Assembly: GCF_029227915.1 (NCBI RefSeq)
Contig: NC_079887.1
Location: 24,675,650 to 24,739,649, forward strand
Direction: 5' to 3'
DNA length: 64,000 nucleotides
Source: Hydractinia symbiolongicarpus
Lineage: Eukaryota > Cnidaria > Hydrozoa > Anthoathecata > Hydractiniidae
The stretch's first letter is position 1. Each line of letters opens with the position of its first letter. Both the position numbers and the translations under genes were made by a program. The notes below the pieces were generated by a model. The model was not told the DNA's origin. It was given only the letters and a program-made list of their open reading frames with translations, and did not search any database. Positions 1 through 10,737 of the stretch are shown here, in pieces.

Positions 1-1925
1 ACTTTTGCAAAGTGGATAAAATTTCTTTGATAAAGTCTAGAAAACATCATCTATAAATTTGTTCTGTAAATTACCAAACTTTGACATTAAAGCAATATTG
101 ACGTCAAAGGAAAGTATATTAAGATTAGTGAAGCCATTGCATTTCACTTTTAAAATTAAGGCTAAATAACTTGGAAACGGGTGGAAATAACTGACGTCAT
201 CTCCTGCGTAAGTAACTAGGGACCACCTGGGACCAATTTGGGTAAGTTTCCCAAACCTGGGTCCCCGAATCCGTTTCGGAATGCACGGGTTGATGACGTC
301 ACCAAAAAAACTTCAAATCCTAATATCTTGCAACCGTTTGTTAAAAATACGCGATCCTATACATTTTCTTGATCAGCGTTTTCAGACCTAAACAATGAAG
401 GCAGCAGGTATACAAATTTCTAAAAAAAAGGTTTTGGGGGTTTGACTGGCCATTGCTGACGTCAGCAAAATTTGAAACCCTTATATCTCATTAACCGCTT
501 TAAAAAAAGACATGATCATATACATTTTCTTGGTCAGCATTTAAACCTCTGCACAGTACAGGCAACGAATGAACTAAATTTCGTCAAAAATTTTTGTAAT
601 TGCACTGCTGACGTCAGCAAAAAATCTAAAACAACCTATTTTTCATTGTCCTTCTGCCTAAGTGGATTTTTCCACGGGCCTTATCGACTAGTCTATATAA
701 TAATACGCCAGTTCTGTCTGTGACTTTTGCAAAGTGGATAAAAATTCTTTGAAAAAGTCTATAAAACATCGCCTATAAATTTGTTCTGTAAATTAGCAAA
801 CTTTGACGTTAGAGCAATATTGACGTCAAAGGAAAGTATATTGAGATTAGTGAGGCCATTGCATTGCACTTATAAATTTAAGGCTAAATAACTTGGAAAC
901 GGGTGGAAACAACTGACGTCATCTCCTGCGTGGTTAACTAGGGACTACCTGGGACATTTGGGTAACTTTTTCAAACCTGGGTCACCGAATCGGTTTCGGA
1001 ATGGACGGGTTAATGACGTCATCAAAATTTTTTTTAAAAACCCTAATATCTCTGCATCCGTTGGTCAAAAGTACACGATCCTATACACTGGACTCTATCA
1101 AAATTTAAATGATGGTTGTTTTTCTGTTATCCTGCCTAAGTGGATTTTTCCACGGTCTTTATGGACTAGTCTATATAATAATACGCCAGTTTTGTCTGTA
1201 ACTTTTGCAAAGTGGATTATATTCTTTGCAATTTTCTTTAACAAATTCTATAAAACATCGCCTCTAAAATTGTTCTGTAATTTACCACACTTTAACGTTT
1301 AAATAGTATTGACGTCAAAGGAAAGTTAATTAAGATTAGTGAAGACATTACAGTGCACTTAAAACTTTGAGGCCAAATAACTTGGAAACGAGGTGGTGAC
1401 GTCAATGATTTTTGATCGTGTGGGTAACTAGGGACCCCCTGGGACCAATTTGGGTAAGTTTCCCAAACTTAGGTCCCCAAATTTGTTTCGGAATGACGGG
1501 TTTATGACGTCATCAAAAACCGTCAAACTCTAATATCTCTGCAACCGTTTGTCAAAAGTACATGATCCTATACACTTTCTTGATTAGCGTTTCAAGACCT
1601 ATACGAGGAAGGCAACATGTATATAACTTTCTAAAAAAATGTTTTGTGTTTTTACGAGCCTTTGCTGACGTCAGCACAATTTTTAACGCTTATATGTCCT
1701 TAGTCGTTCGTAGAAAAGATATGATTCTATACATTATTTTGATCAGCGCTTCAACCTCTACACGTTACAGGCAACGAATAAACTAAATTTCGTCAATTTT
1801 TTTGGATTTGCAATGCTGACGTCAGCAAACGGTCGTAAACAACCAACTTTTTCAATGTCCTGTTGCCTAAGTGGATTTTTCCACGGGCTTTATCGACTAG
1901 TTAAGTAATAGACAAGTAGATTTAT
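1..1925. repeat. Three tandem copies of a 480-730 bp repeat rich in TGACGTCA
   Basis: Three units begin with the same ACTTTTGCAAAGTGGAT phrase near 1, 722 and 1199. Each runs to a shared end that includes GTGGATTTTTCCAC, a small hairpin. Unit 2 is about 480 bp and lacks the middle part present in units 1 and 3. TGACGTCA occurs 13 times, at 99, 192, 294, 457, 609, 821, 914, 1014, 1310, 1397, 1505, 1666 and 1817. Several copies sit in longer palindromes such as GCTGACGTCAGC. The ORFs through it are not conserved between units and carry no domain. The window edge cuts the array, so the true copy number is unknown. Confidence 0.85.
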
Positions 1926-4900
1926 CTGTAACCTCTTGAGAAAGATGCCTAATTTTTGACCCAATTTAAGGCCTAGTCTTATCAACTGGGTTGCTTATAA
2001 AAAAATATTCAGCCAAGATTTATAAGACGTTGAAAACATTTTATACTTAGCTACACGTCAACACATTTTTGTTGATAAGTAATGCTTATTAAAATATTTT
2101 ATCACTATAAAATATAGTTTCAGGGTGAACAAATAATAATTTGGTTTGAAATAAAACTTTCGCGTTAAAAAACATAATCAACCAAAATACATCGTCCTCG
2201 CCATGTGCATGTGAAGAACGAGGACTTAATCAAGTTGATTTTACTAGCTGCAGAAACTAGCCAGACTAACTTATTATTTATAATAACCAATATACTGGTT
2301 ATGAAAAGCAGCCTGTATCAGGGTCTTGTTTAGTCGTCAAGTAAGCGCTAGCAGCTTTGTGATAGGCAACAAATCCTGGGGACGAGGATGTACTTTTAAA
2401 TGAAGTTTCATGCGCGGCAAATGAGTTGTGCATTTTTATGTCCCTTTAAATTCAAATATGCGTATAAGAACATATTGAAAAGATCTTCTTAACCAGTGGT
2501 TTGTGGAAGGATTCGATTTTCAAGTAAAATCCATTTCAGTTGACTTATGCGATTCAACGAATGCGACGTAACATTCAAAACGAGAAAATTCACAAGAAAT
2601 TCCCTCCGTACCAAAAATGCAATACAACCAACATATTATAAAAAGTAGGTATTCATTTACCATAAAGGTTTTGCCTAATCATTGCAATAAAATATTCTCT
2701 TTGCCCAATTCGCGAGACTTAATTTTGCAAAAACATTTTTATCCACACAAATCACGACAATTTCTTTCTGCAAAAGTTTGTTAAACGTTACTTTTTACCT
2801 TAAAAGGAAAATGAAAAATTGAGGCATGTAGCTAAAAAGGTTTGAGCTCAAAATGCGTGAGTCTGATATAGCAATACATCCGCTATAGGCTTAGTGCCTA
2901 CCTGAACAATACGAAAGGCACAATCTATTTCTTTTACTCATAAGTAGGGTCAATTTTGACCCTCATCCCTTTTTCCATGTTTCAGCAACAGAAAAAGTAA
3001 ACATATTGCCAGAAGTAAAGTATGCAAGGAAAGTTTGGTAGAAGATGTGATGTTTCACCAGTAGGTAACGTCAATTCTAAACAGGACAATATGCTAACTA
3101 GTGATGGTTCATCTAGATTTTAAATCCAGTTTGTGGATTTTTTTGTTCTTGTTCAGAAGCACATATCTTTTGGTGGCAAAAACAAAGGAAAAATAATATA
3201 TGATTACTGTAGATATTTTGTGTCAAATATAGAGCGAAGGCTTATATAGTTGGTATTTGTTTCATGGAGAATCAGTAAATTTTAAATTAGAAGTGGGTTA
3301 AAAATTTTGTTTGTAAAAGTTCCAGGTAGTTACAAAATTTTTTAGAGTTTTGTACACACGATTTATATTTTCATCTTTACCTGGAAGAGCGCTGACTGAG
3401 GAAAAAATCACCATAATTGTGCGAAAATGTGGAACGCAATCTTGTTACAAAAACATGTCAATGATGTCAGGTTATTTTTCCTCGTCATCCCTATGTCAGA
3501 AAGGCAGAAAAATCCTGGGGACGAGGGAGGTTTTGTTTAGGACCTGTCATTAGTTGCACTTGTACTGTTATTCTATGGCTAGTTTGAACTTCCTGTAAAA
3601 TTTAAAATGTACGCTTATCCTACTTTTATAAAATACAGCTGTTAGATAAGCTGACCGCTTGCGCTGATTCATTAGAGTGAAGGCAAAGAAAGCATATTGG
3701 CTACTTGTAGGTGAAAGAATAACTATCAGGGATTTGTTTTAAAAAGCTTAACTAGATAACATAGTTCAGCCATTACATATTTATATACCGAACACTATTG
3801 GTGCGAAAAACACTTTCAGCTAATTAAAGATGTCCGCCTTTAGTACAAAAATTTGTCCGTTAATTGGAGTGTCTGCTAATTCCTTCTTTGTTTTTAAAAA
3901 GTTAACCTTTTATAAGACTTTATCAGAATTGACCAGATGTAATAAAATCTCTCTGTTAATCGATGTGGCCACCTTTTGTACTGTGCGTTCTGGAAGAGTG
4001 GAGGCGTGGGGTAGTGTAATGTTGTAATTTGTTGTAATTTAGCATCTAGAACAATGGACTTGCGCGCACATACATACAGAGTATATAAATTGGTAAATGA
4101 GCTAGGTATACTAGCTCGCTGTGAATTGTAATTGCTTATTTCCATTAAACGTAAAATTTGAAAATGTTGGTGCTGATGACCTTGCTAGACTAAATTGCGT
4201 TATTTTCCAAGCAAGATATGAAAACTAACTTTACCTAATTGTAGTTGCTTAGCATTATTTAAAACTCACATTCCACACATTTGAGATTTTAGAATTAGGT
4301 TTTTTTATTGTGCTGGGGCAAGTTATACTTTAAACCATTTGTTCTTGGTGTTATATACTTAATAATACGACACCAGATTGACAACATGGGAGGTATACAA
4401 ATTTTTCGAGACTGTAATCACCATTTTATGGGCAAATGAAATTTTCCAGTGATTTTGCTTAGCGTGTTTGTTTTCTTCCATTCAATTAAAAAAATTATTA
4501 CTCGATGGGTCCTGACATACTGCCTAAAAATTAAGAAAATGTGAAATTTGTACAGAAAATACTTGTCACGTCAAACTGCAAGATTTTATGATTTTATATA
4601 TAATGTATAAGAAAAGGGAAAAAGCAAAATATATTTAGATGTTCACCAGCTAAATTCAAACGCTCTTATAAGAACTTATAAGACCTATTGAAAGAACCTT
4701 ATAAGAAATTACTCATGCAAATGCTAAATCATCAAGGAGTTAAAATCTCCTACCTTTTACGATAAAATATTCATGTCAAAACTATGAACAACGCAAAATG
4801 ATGTTTAAAAATGTAAACCAATCAAATAAAACACAAGGTTCTAAACAATGGAATAAAACTGACAACTGTTTTGTTGCAAAATATGGCCAATCGTATAACA

Positions 4901-4955
4901 AATCTCGTGATAAAAACAAAAGGGGAAAATGAAGTAGAATAAAAGCAGTCAATTA
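1926..4955. other. AT-rich non-coding DNA, no gene seen
   Basis: No ORF longer than about 85 codons is present and none shows a recognisable domain or coding-like composition. TCCTGGGGACGAGG occurs at 2374 and again at 3513. Near 3480 a CCTCGTC faces the second copy, so these may be ends of small interspersed repeats. Nothing else stands out. Confidence 0.6.
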
Positions 4956-4993
4956 CAACCCGGGTTATTTCAAGTTTGAAATAACCCGGGTTG
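4956..4993. repeat. Perfect 18-bp inverted repeat (hairpin)
   Basis: Two perfect 18-nt arms, CAACCCGGGTTATTTCAA and its complement, are separated by only GT. The arm contains CCCGGG. The surroundings are AT-rich and non-coding. It could be the tip of a MITE or fold-back element; the sequence alone does not say. Confidence 0.85.
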
Positions 4994-5302
4994 AAATTTG
5001 AAATTGGCGGCTTTACTGTATAGTTTGAAGTCATGTAATTAGTAAAAACGGACCGAATTAAGACTTAGCGAAGCTTTTCCATGAATCTTTTTAGTTGGAT
5101 CTTTCTTGGTGTTCTTTATGTAAATTAATTTGTCCTTTTCCTTACAGTTTTTTCATTTTTTGTCGTTTGGTTATTTTTAGTTCTTCATGAGAGAATTTTT
5201 TTTAAGTATTTTTTGTTTGAACCCTTATTTAAACCTTATTCATCATAAAGTTATAAAATACTGTTAGCAGCATAAAATGTCCTCTACAAATGCTTGATGA
5301 AC
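4994..5302. other. AT-rich spacer, nothing recognised
   Basis: About 300 bp between the hairpin and the inverted-repeat element. I see no ORF, RNA gene or repeat that can be supported. Confidence 0.5.
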
Positions 5303-5559
5303 ATGTCGGACGGACAAATATTTTGTACTTAAAAAGTATAAGTTTGCTTAATTTCGGTGAAGAAACAAAATATCTTGATTGTTATTTAATCACTCAAAAT
5401 TTTATAAAACAATAAACTTTCGTCAATTGGACAAATTCAATGGAATTTTTATTATTTTTTATATCAAAAGCAAACACAGCAAATATTTTTGCAAAACAGT
5501 AGCATTTTTCAATCTACCAGCAGAGAAAATAGCACGGGAGTAAATAGTCCGTCCGACAT
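5303..5559. mobile_element. Possible MITE, 13-bp terminal inverted repeats
   Basis: ATGTCGGACGGAC at 5303-5315 is repeated as its exact complement at 5547-5559, enclosing about 230 bp of AT-rich DNA with no ORF. That is the form of a small non-autonomous DNA transposon. I see no clear target-site duplication next to the ends, so the call is tentative. Confidence 0.4.
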
Positions 5560-7104
5560 AATTGTCTTTAAAAGGATATGACAAACCACGGATTTTCTCA
5601 TTATTTTGGGGATTTCTTTAAAGGAGACATTTATCGTATAGACAATTTTTTAGAAACTTAAGTTGCTTAATGTTTTGCATAATTTTATTGAAATAATTTT
5701 AGAAATTGTGTAAGAATGAAAAGAAAATTGTCGTAATGTTGGTAAAAGAAAGGTTGTTGTTTCTATTTGTACAGAACTTAGTTATATTTTACGGCCCCTA
5801 TGAACCCCTATTTATTTTTTGATTGAGAAACACTATGACCATATTATTCCTTAGATGACGTGTTCAAAGTCCCCACTTAACATTGTTGATAAAAAATGAT
5901 AAAGTTTTAACTTGGAACTATGAATAAAAGGGATATAAATTAAGTTGGTTCGATTTATGACGCTATTAATTTTTTACTGAAGTCATCATTTTTTTTTTGC
6001 TCACGTCACCTAAAGTCTGAATAAGTTCATTTTATTTAAATCACGTGCGTCAGAATCTGAATTAATTATATCTAAAGCCTGAATTTTTATTGATTCATGC
6101 AATCCAAGCTAAAAACTACTAAAGCTTTCTTGGTCTAATGTACCGCCGGGGGAAGTATAAAGTGCATGCGGGGCGTAAATCCGGAAAGTCCTAATACAAA
6201 CAGCAATGATGTGACACATCATTTACGATACGATTTGCGATACGGCCTTACACTATTTAGAAAAGAATGATTTCATAGAAAAACCGCGTGCTAAGCATAA
6301 AAATAATAAGTATCAACACCAGTTAATTTAACTTTATTCCTGCTACGGAAGGGATGGTGATTCAAGTTACTGTATGTTATGTTTACAGTGGAATAATTAT
6401 TTTGGTCATAATTCATAGTGCAGTTTTTATACAAGGTCGACATTTAATAACGATGAAAAACAATTATAAATTTGGCGTGCATTTAATTTGGAGATGTCGA
6501 AAGAAAATTTGTACGAATAAAGTAACTTACAAATCTTGGCATTTTCTTTTCTTAAGATGTCAGATAACTAAAGATAACAAAAATAGAGTGTATCTTTCCT
6601 TGAAAAAGTAGAAACTGAACGTGAAATTTTTAATATACATCCTTACCTAATCCAAAAATATATAAACCATACCAACCACCCTAAAAATCTCAAATATATA
6701 GAGAAAAAATGGATAAGTACACCAAGAGAATAGATTACCTATAAATGCGTTTAATATATTCAAAGTGAGATACTTAAGTTAATACTTTATACCCAAAGTG
6801 TCGATCTTAAATTTATCTCTTTAAAATCATTCATGACATCAGTTTTAAAAACCTTTTTATGGCTAACACAAGGCTCATAATCTTTTTAAAAAGGTAACCA
6901 AATTTCAGCCGGACAAAAAGAAGGAAAGGGATTCTGTGGTAAAAAACACGGAATGTTAAATGAAGTCTCTAGCATATATTAACGGAAATTGTGTTTGAAA
7001 AAGAAAAAGAATAGCGTGGTTAAAAGAAGAAGAGCGTGTTTGATTGCTCTCACATGGAATGGGTTGAACCGCAGCTGTGGTAATCGCACTTAAATAAATA
7101 TGCT
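5560..7104. other. AT-rich non-coding DNA, no gene seen
   Basis: Only short chance ORFs occur. The 85-codon plus-strand frame at 6354-6611 has no domain, and its composition matches the surrounding AT-rich DNA. A T-run lies near 5990, and short partial repeats of a GATACG-containing phrase lie near 6227-6244. Confidence 0.5.
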
Positions 7105-7169
7105 AGCGCTTTGGCCAAACCATGGACCTTGCGATTACGAAGTGAACTCCATAACCACTATGGCACGAC
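7105..7169 (-). mobile_element. tRNA-like SINE head, Thr(CGT)-type
   Basis: On the minus strand from 7169 there is an acceptor-like GTCGTGCC, then TGCCATAGTGG, a good pol III A box. An anticodon-arm-like stretch with loop TTCGTAA (anticodon CGT) follows, and then a weak B box around ATGGTTTGGCC. The cloverleaf is imperfect, especially the T arm. A tRNA-derived SINE head or a tRNA pseudogene therefore fits better than a working tRNA. The body and tail of the SINE are not clearly delimited. Confidence 0.4.
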
Positions 7170-7495
7170 CTTATTATAAAACGTTTAAATTTGGCCGAAA
7201 ATTAAACAACTCGCTTATCAACCTTTAGGGCAATCTCGTCCCCAGTGATACGCTTTACTTTGCAGGGAAAAAAGAGATTATGACAAATTCGTTTCTATTT
7301 AGCAACTATCTTTCAAAATACTAAGTGACTGTTTTTATACTGTTCTCATTCGTAGGTGTCGCTTTCTATTGCACATCATAACCGAAGTTCTAAAACATAT
7401 TAAAACAAACGGCAATAAAAGATTTGTGTCCGGTAAAATGTCAATGTTTATAACTTTTTATCTATGTACAAGTCTAATAATTTCTTCATTCTTCT
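7170..7495. other. Spacer before the gypsy remnant
   Basis: AT-rich, without a supported gene. It should hold the 3' non-coding end of the minus-strand gypsy element, but I could not identify a long terminal repeat. Confidence 0.4.
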
Positions 7496-9295
7496 GGTGG
7501 TCTACGTTTTCTCTTTGGATAAGTTTTTCTTGGTTGGCGTTGTGGTGGTGTTGGTTCAGCTGCTGGGTTTCCATTTTGTGATTGTTCAATTAAACTTGCG
7601 TCGTCGTCGTCAAATTGTTCAGGAAATTATTTATCTGTGGTAACTTTTTTGAAGTGAGATTCATTTCTAGTAATTCATTTATCGTTGTTTTGTGATTTCG
7701 CGGTGATTAATGATCCTTTCTTGTGTATTACTATTTGTGGTTCTGCTCGAAACTTTGATGTTGTTTTGTTTCTTTTTGGTTGATGTACGATGACTAAATC
7801 TGATCCGTCGATGTTATTTTCCATTGCATTGTTTTTCTTATCATAATATTCTTTCGCTTCCTCTTTCGCTTTAATATCGTTGCTCTTGATTCGATTATGT
7901 TCGTCTTGTCTGTTTCATTCGAATATGACGGTATGGTAAGATTCAGTTTACGATGAAACATACCTTCTGCTGGCGCAATTCTATTTGTTGTATGTGGCGT
8001 GTTAAGATAGTTAAATGAGAATTTGTACACTTCTGTTTTCCAATCTTTTCTTTCGATGACAGCGAATTGAGTTACTTTTTTAATGATGACATGAATCGCT
8101 CTGCATATCCATTAGCCTGTGGATGTAATGGTGTGATTCGCCTATATTGTCTTCCGGTCTGTTGCATGTAATGTTTTAATTCGTGCGATTGAAATCCATT
8201 GTCGGATTTTAACTCTTTTGGTATTTCATAAGTGCTTGTGATTCTGTGCATGATAGAAATAAAGGTTTTTGCTGAGGTAGAGTTAGTAAATTTGATTTCT
8301 GGGGAACGTGATTTTTGATCAATTAGGACAAATATATTCTGTCCGCTTGGAAAAGGTCCAGTGTAGTGGGAATTAACTTTGTCAAATACTTCTGGAATTT
8401 TCATAATTTTTTAAGGTGTGTTTTTCTTAATCGCATAATAGCTTGGCATGCTATACGTTTATTAAATTTGGTTTCGACATGCTCATCCAAACCAAAGAAG
8501 AATACTTTTGATCGTAGTAGAGATTCTGTTTTTTCTATGCCTTAATGTCCTGCATGTGCTAACTAAATTGCTACTGACTGATAAACTTTGGGCATAATAA
8601 TCTTATGTTGTTTCAACATTTGGTCGTCCTGAACTCTAATTTTCGAAACACTTTTTGATCTCTAATTTTCGAAAACTTTTTTAACATTAGGATATCTAGA
8701 TCTCGTAAATCTAGGTTTTCTACATTAATTAACTTGTAACCAATCGTTGTTTTTGTACATCTTCTTTTGTAGCTTTTTTTATTTCCTCTAATTTTAATGG
8801 GTTTGGTGTAGCGAATTTGCTTATTAAATTAACGTATTCGTCGAATTCGGTAGGTGCGTTTCGATTGACAGTTTTGGTGACGTGTCGACTTGCATAATCG
8901 GAAATGTTTTTTTTCTCCTGATGTATCTTTTAGCTCCTTTTATGATTGTTAAAATTGTCCTTAGTGAATCTTGTAATTCCCTGCGGCGGAGTTTGCGCCA
9001 AATATGAGTCTGGTGGAACGATAAATTTTGTTATTAGATTGAAATGCTGTAATATAACTCGAGTTTTCTCCAAGCTCAGGCTGATAAAATGCGCTTTTTA
9101 AATCGAGTTTTGAAAAGACGAAACATGATTTAAATTCAACTAACAAATTGCCTACGGTGAGAGTTGGATAGCGTGCGCGTGTGATTGCTTGATTAGCACA
9201 TCTCATATGTATACATACTCGAATGTCGTTGTTGGGTCTAGGTACTACTATGATTTCGGTTCATGACTCTCTAAATTCTTTCCTTTACTCATCGA
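7496..9295 (-). pseudogene. Ty3/gypsy retrotransposon pol remnant (RT, IN)
   Basis: Minus-strand reading gives, in order, a reverse-transcriptase segment (about 9270-8961, with VVVPRPNNDIRVC and FSKLDLKSAF), then an RNase H/integrase linker (SDYASRHV near 8890). A zinc-binding-like stretch (LAHAGH, then GLDEHVE) follows near 8560-8460. The integrase core is at 8404-8072 (YTGPFPSG; SDNGFQS with the second catalytic Asp; HPQANGYAERF with the Glu). Last come the IN C-terminus (LNTPHTT, 8030-7794) and a Pro/Arg-rich tail that stops at 7496-7498. Several in-frame stops and frameshifts break it. The RT catalytic YxDD region and most of RNase H are missing, because RT jumps to the linker near 8920-8960. 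No LTR or gag was found. Dead internal fragment. Confidence 0.8.
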
Positions 9296-9307
9296 TTTAA
9301 CTCTAAG

Positions 9308-9445
9308 ACAAGTTTCCAAAACTACATTTAATTGACTTTCTAACGGTACTAGTGCGTTTGCTTTACAACAGTTGTGTCACATATTCGTACCAACATGATG
9401 TATTTAGCGATATTTTTCTGATATTACTAGGTTTCATCGCATTTA
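9308..9445 (+). repeat. Partial satellite monomer, forward
   Basis: This matches the 372-bp satellite that fills the right half of the window. Shared phrases in forward order include AAAACTACATTT, CACATATTCGTACCAACATG and TTTAGCGATATTTTTCTG. It is divergent and only part of a monomer. It lies right next to an inverted copy. Confidence 0.8.
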
Positions 9446-9855
9446 AAATTATGGCTAAATACATGTGGTACCAATATATGACGCAACTGTTGTAACTCAA
9501 ACGGACTGCTACTGTTAGAAATCAATGAAATGTAGTTTTTGAGACGGTCTTCACTTCTTCATTCCACGTTAATGGCTAGAATTGGTACCACAGTGAAAAA
9601 TGACTTATTCATCTTAATTTTCATATAAAGCGCTAGCACAGGGCACAGTCTCTCTGGGGAGTTTTAAGAAGTCATTCCAATTTGGCAAAAATGTTAATTC
9701 TTGGAGTGCAAATATCTCATTTATCACATTTATTACGCCAAAGTCCAAAATCTGTTATCTCAGGTCCCACGGTCAATCGTTTCACCGTTAAAAGCGTTGG
9801 AACCAAGTAACATCAGAACATTACCGCTAAATAAATGGTGGTACATAATATTAAC
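9446..9855 (-). repeat. Satellite monomer in inverted orientation
   Basis: Read on the minus strand this is about one complete monomer of the same satellite, running through its GTACCACA, CGTTTCACTG and GGTCCCAC equivalents in order. It meets the forward copy head to head near 9445. All other satellite in the window is forward. Confidence 0.75.
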
Positions 9856-9939
9856 TTGAGACTTGCTCTAAAGATAATTATTTTCTTGACAGCTAGACAA
9901 TGAGCGTCTTCGTCGTCCGTAACATTAGGTTTCAAAGGT

Positions 9940-9948
9940 TATAAAAAG
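9940..9948 (+). promoter_or_regulatory. TATA-like box upstream of the DIRS-like gag
   Basis: TATAAAAAG lies about 80 bp before the degenerate gag start at 10021. Placement suggests the element's own promoter; there is no other evidence. Confidence 0.25.
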
Positions 9949-10020
9949 AACTAAGTAATAGTTCACAGTCTCTTTCTGTGTTACACAACAGCGACGACAC
10001 ATCATCGTTAAAACTTCAGC

Positions 10021-10737
10021 ATGGCTTGATCTGACGATCAACTTACGCAGAAGATGGTGGAGACAATCCAATCGTGTTTAAATCGTGAAGCACTAGTGAA
10101 GGAGACAGCGATCCAGGTCAAAAATATGTTGGACAAGGATCTAAAACGACAAATGGAAACAGTTACATCTAAAGCAGTTGAAGAATCGGTAAAACGAATA
10201 AAATAAAGCCAAATTTCCCGAGCAAAGGCAATAAAGCGCAATACGAAAGGAATATCGCGTTAAAAGAATGCATTAATAAAGCAGATAAGCAGTTTAAAAA
10301 CCAACAACTCAATGAAGCTAGAGAATCTCTTAAATAAGGTAAGGAACTTCTTAAAAAGTATCAGGAACTTATTCGTTTGGCTGATAGAGAGGAAACCGGT
10401 TGGCATTTTGTTAAAGAGTGTTTGTCTGATGACTTATCATCTGATTCAGCCGATGAAAAACAAATTAAGATGGCACGGTCGAAAGCATCAGCAAAGCGAA
10501 AAACATTCGAACAATCTAAAAAAAATAAGTACGCTAATAAGAAATATTTCAATCAGTACGAATCTAAGAGCTTTTACTCCTAAAAACTTTGCTCCAAGAT
10601 TTTATCGTGATGAACCTAGTGATTTAATGAAAAAAGGTTTCGATTTTAGAAAGAACAAGTTCGATAGAAACTGTTATGTCTGCGGAAAAGCTGGACACTT
10701 ACTCTACAACTGCCCCGACAAAAACAAATTCAGTTAA
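10021..10737 (+). pseudogene. DIRS-like retroelement gag remnant, zinc knuckle
   Basis: An ATG at 10021 is followed two codons later by TGA. After that the frame stays open, with a Lys/Glu-rich helical region up to 10206. The reading then shifts: QYERNIALKECINKADKQ, an internal TAA near 10334, then LADREETGWHFVKECLSDDL and SDSADEKQIK to 10583. The last piece, in another frame (10560-10737), carries a CCHC zinc knuckle, CYVCGKAGHLLYNCP. The order (helical domain, acidic SDSADEK block, basic stretch, one zinc knuckle) is what I know from ORF1 of DIRS-type elements common in cnidarians. It is broken by at least two stops and two frameshifts. Confidence 0.65.

Noticed and set aside
3830-4145. Opposed 65- and 83-codon ORFs in the left region
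   Set aside because: They overlap on opposite strands in AT-rich DNA with no domain and no coding signal.
7369-7581. Plus-strand 70-codon Trp/Ser-rich ORF
   Set aside because: Its end is the complement of the Pro/Arg-rich tail of the gypsy pol on the minus strand.
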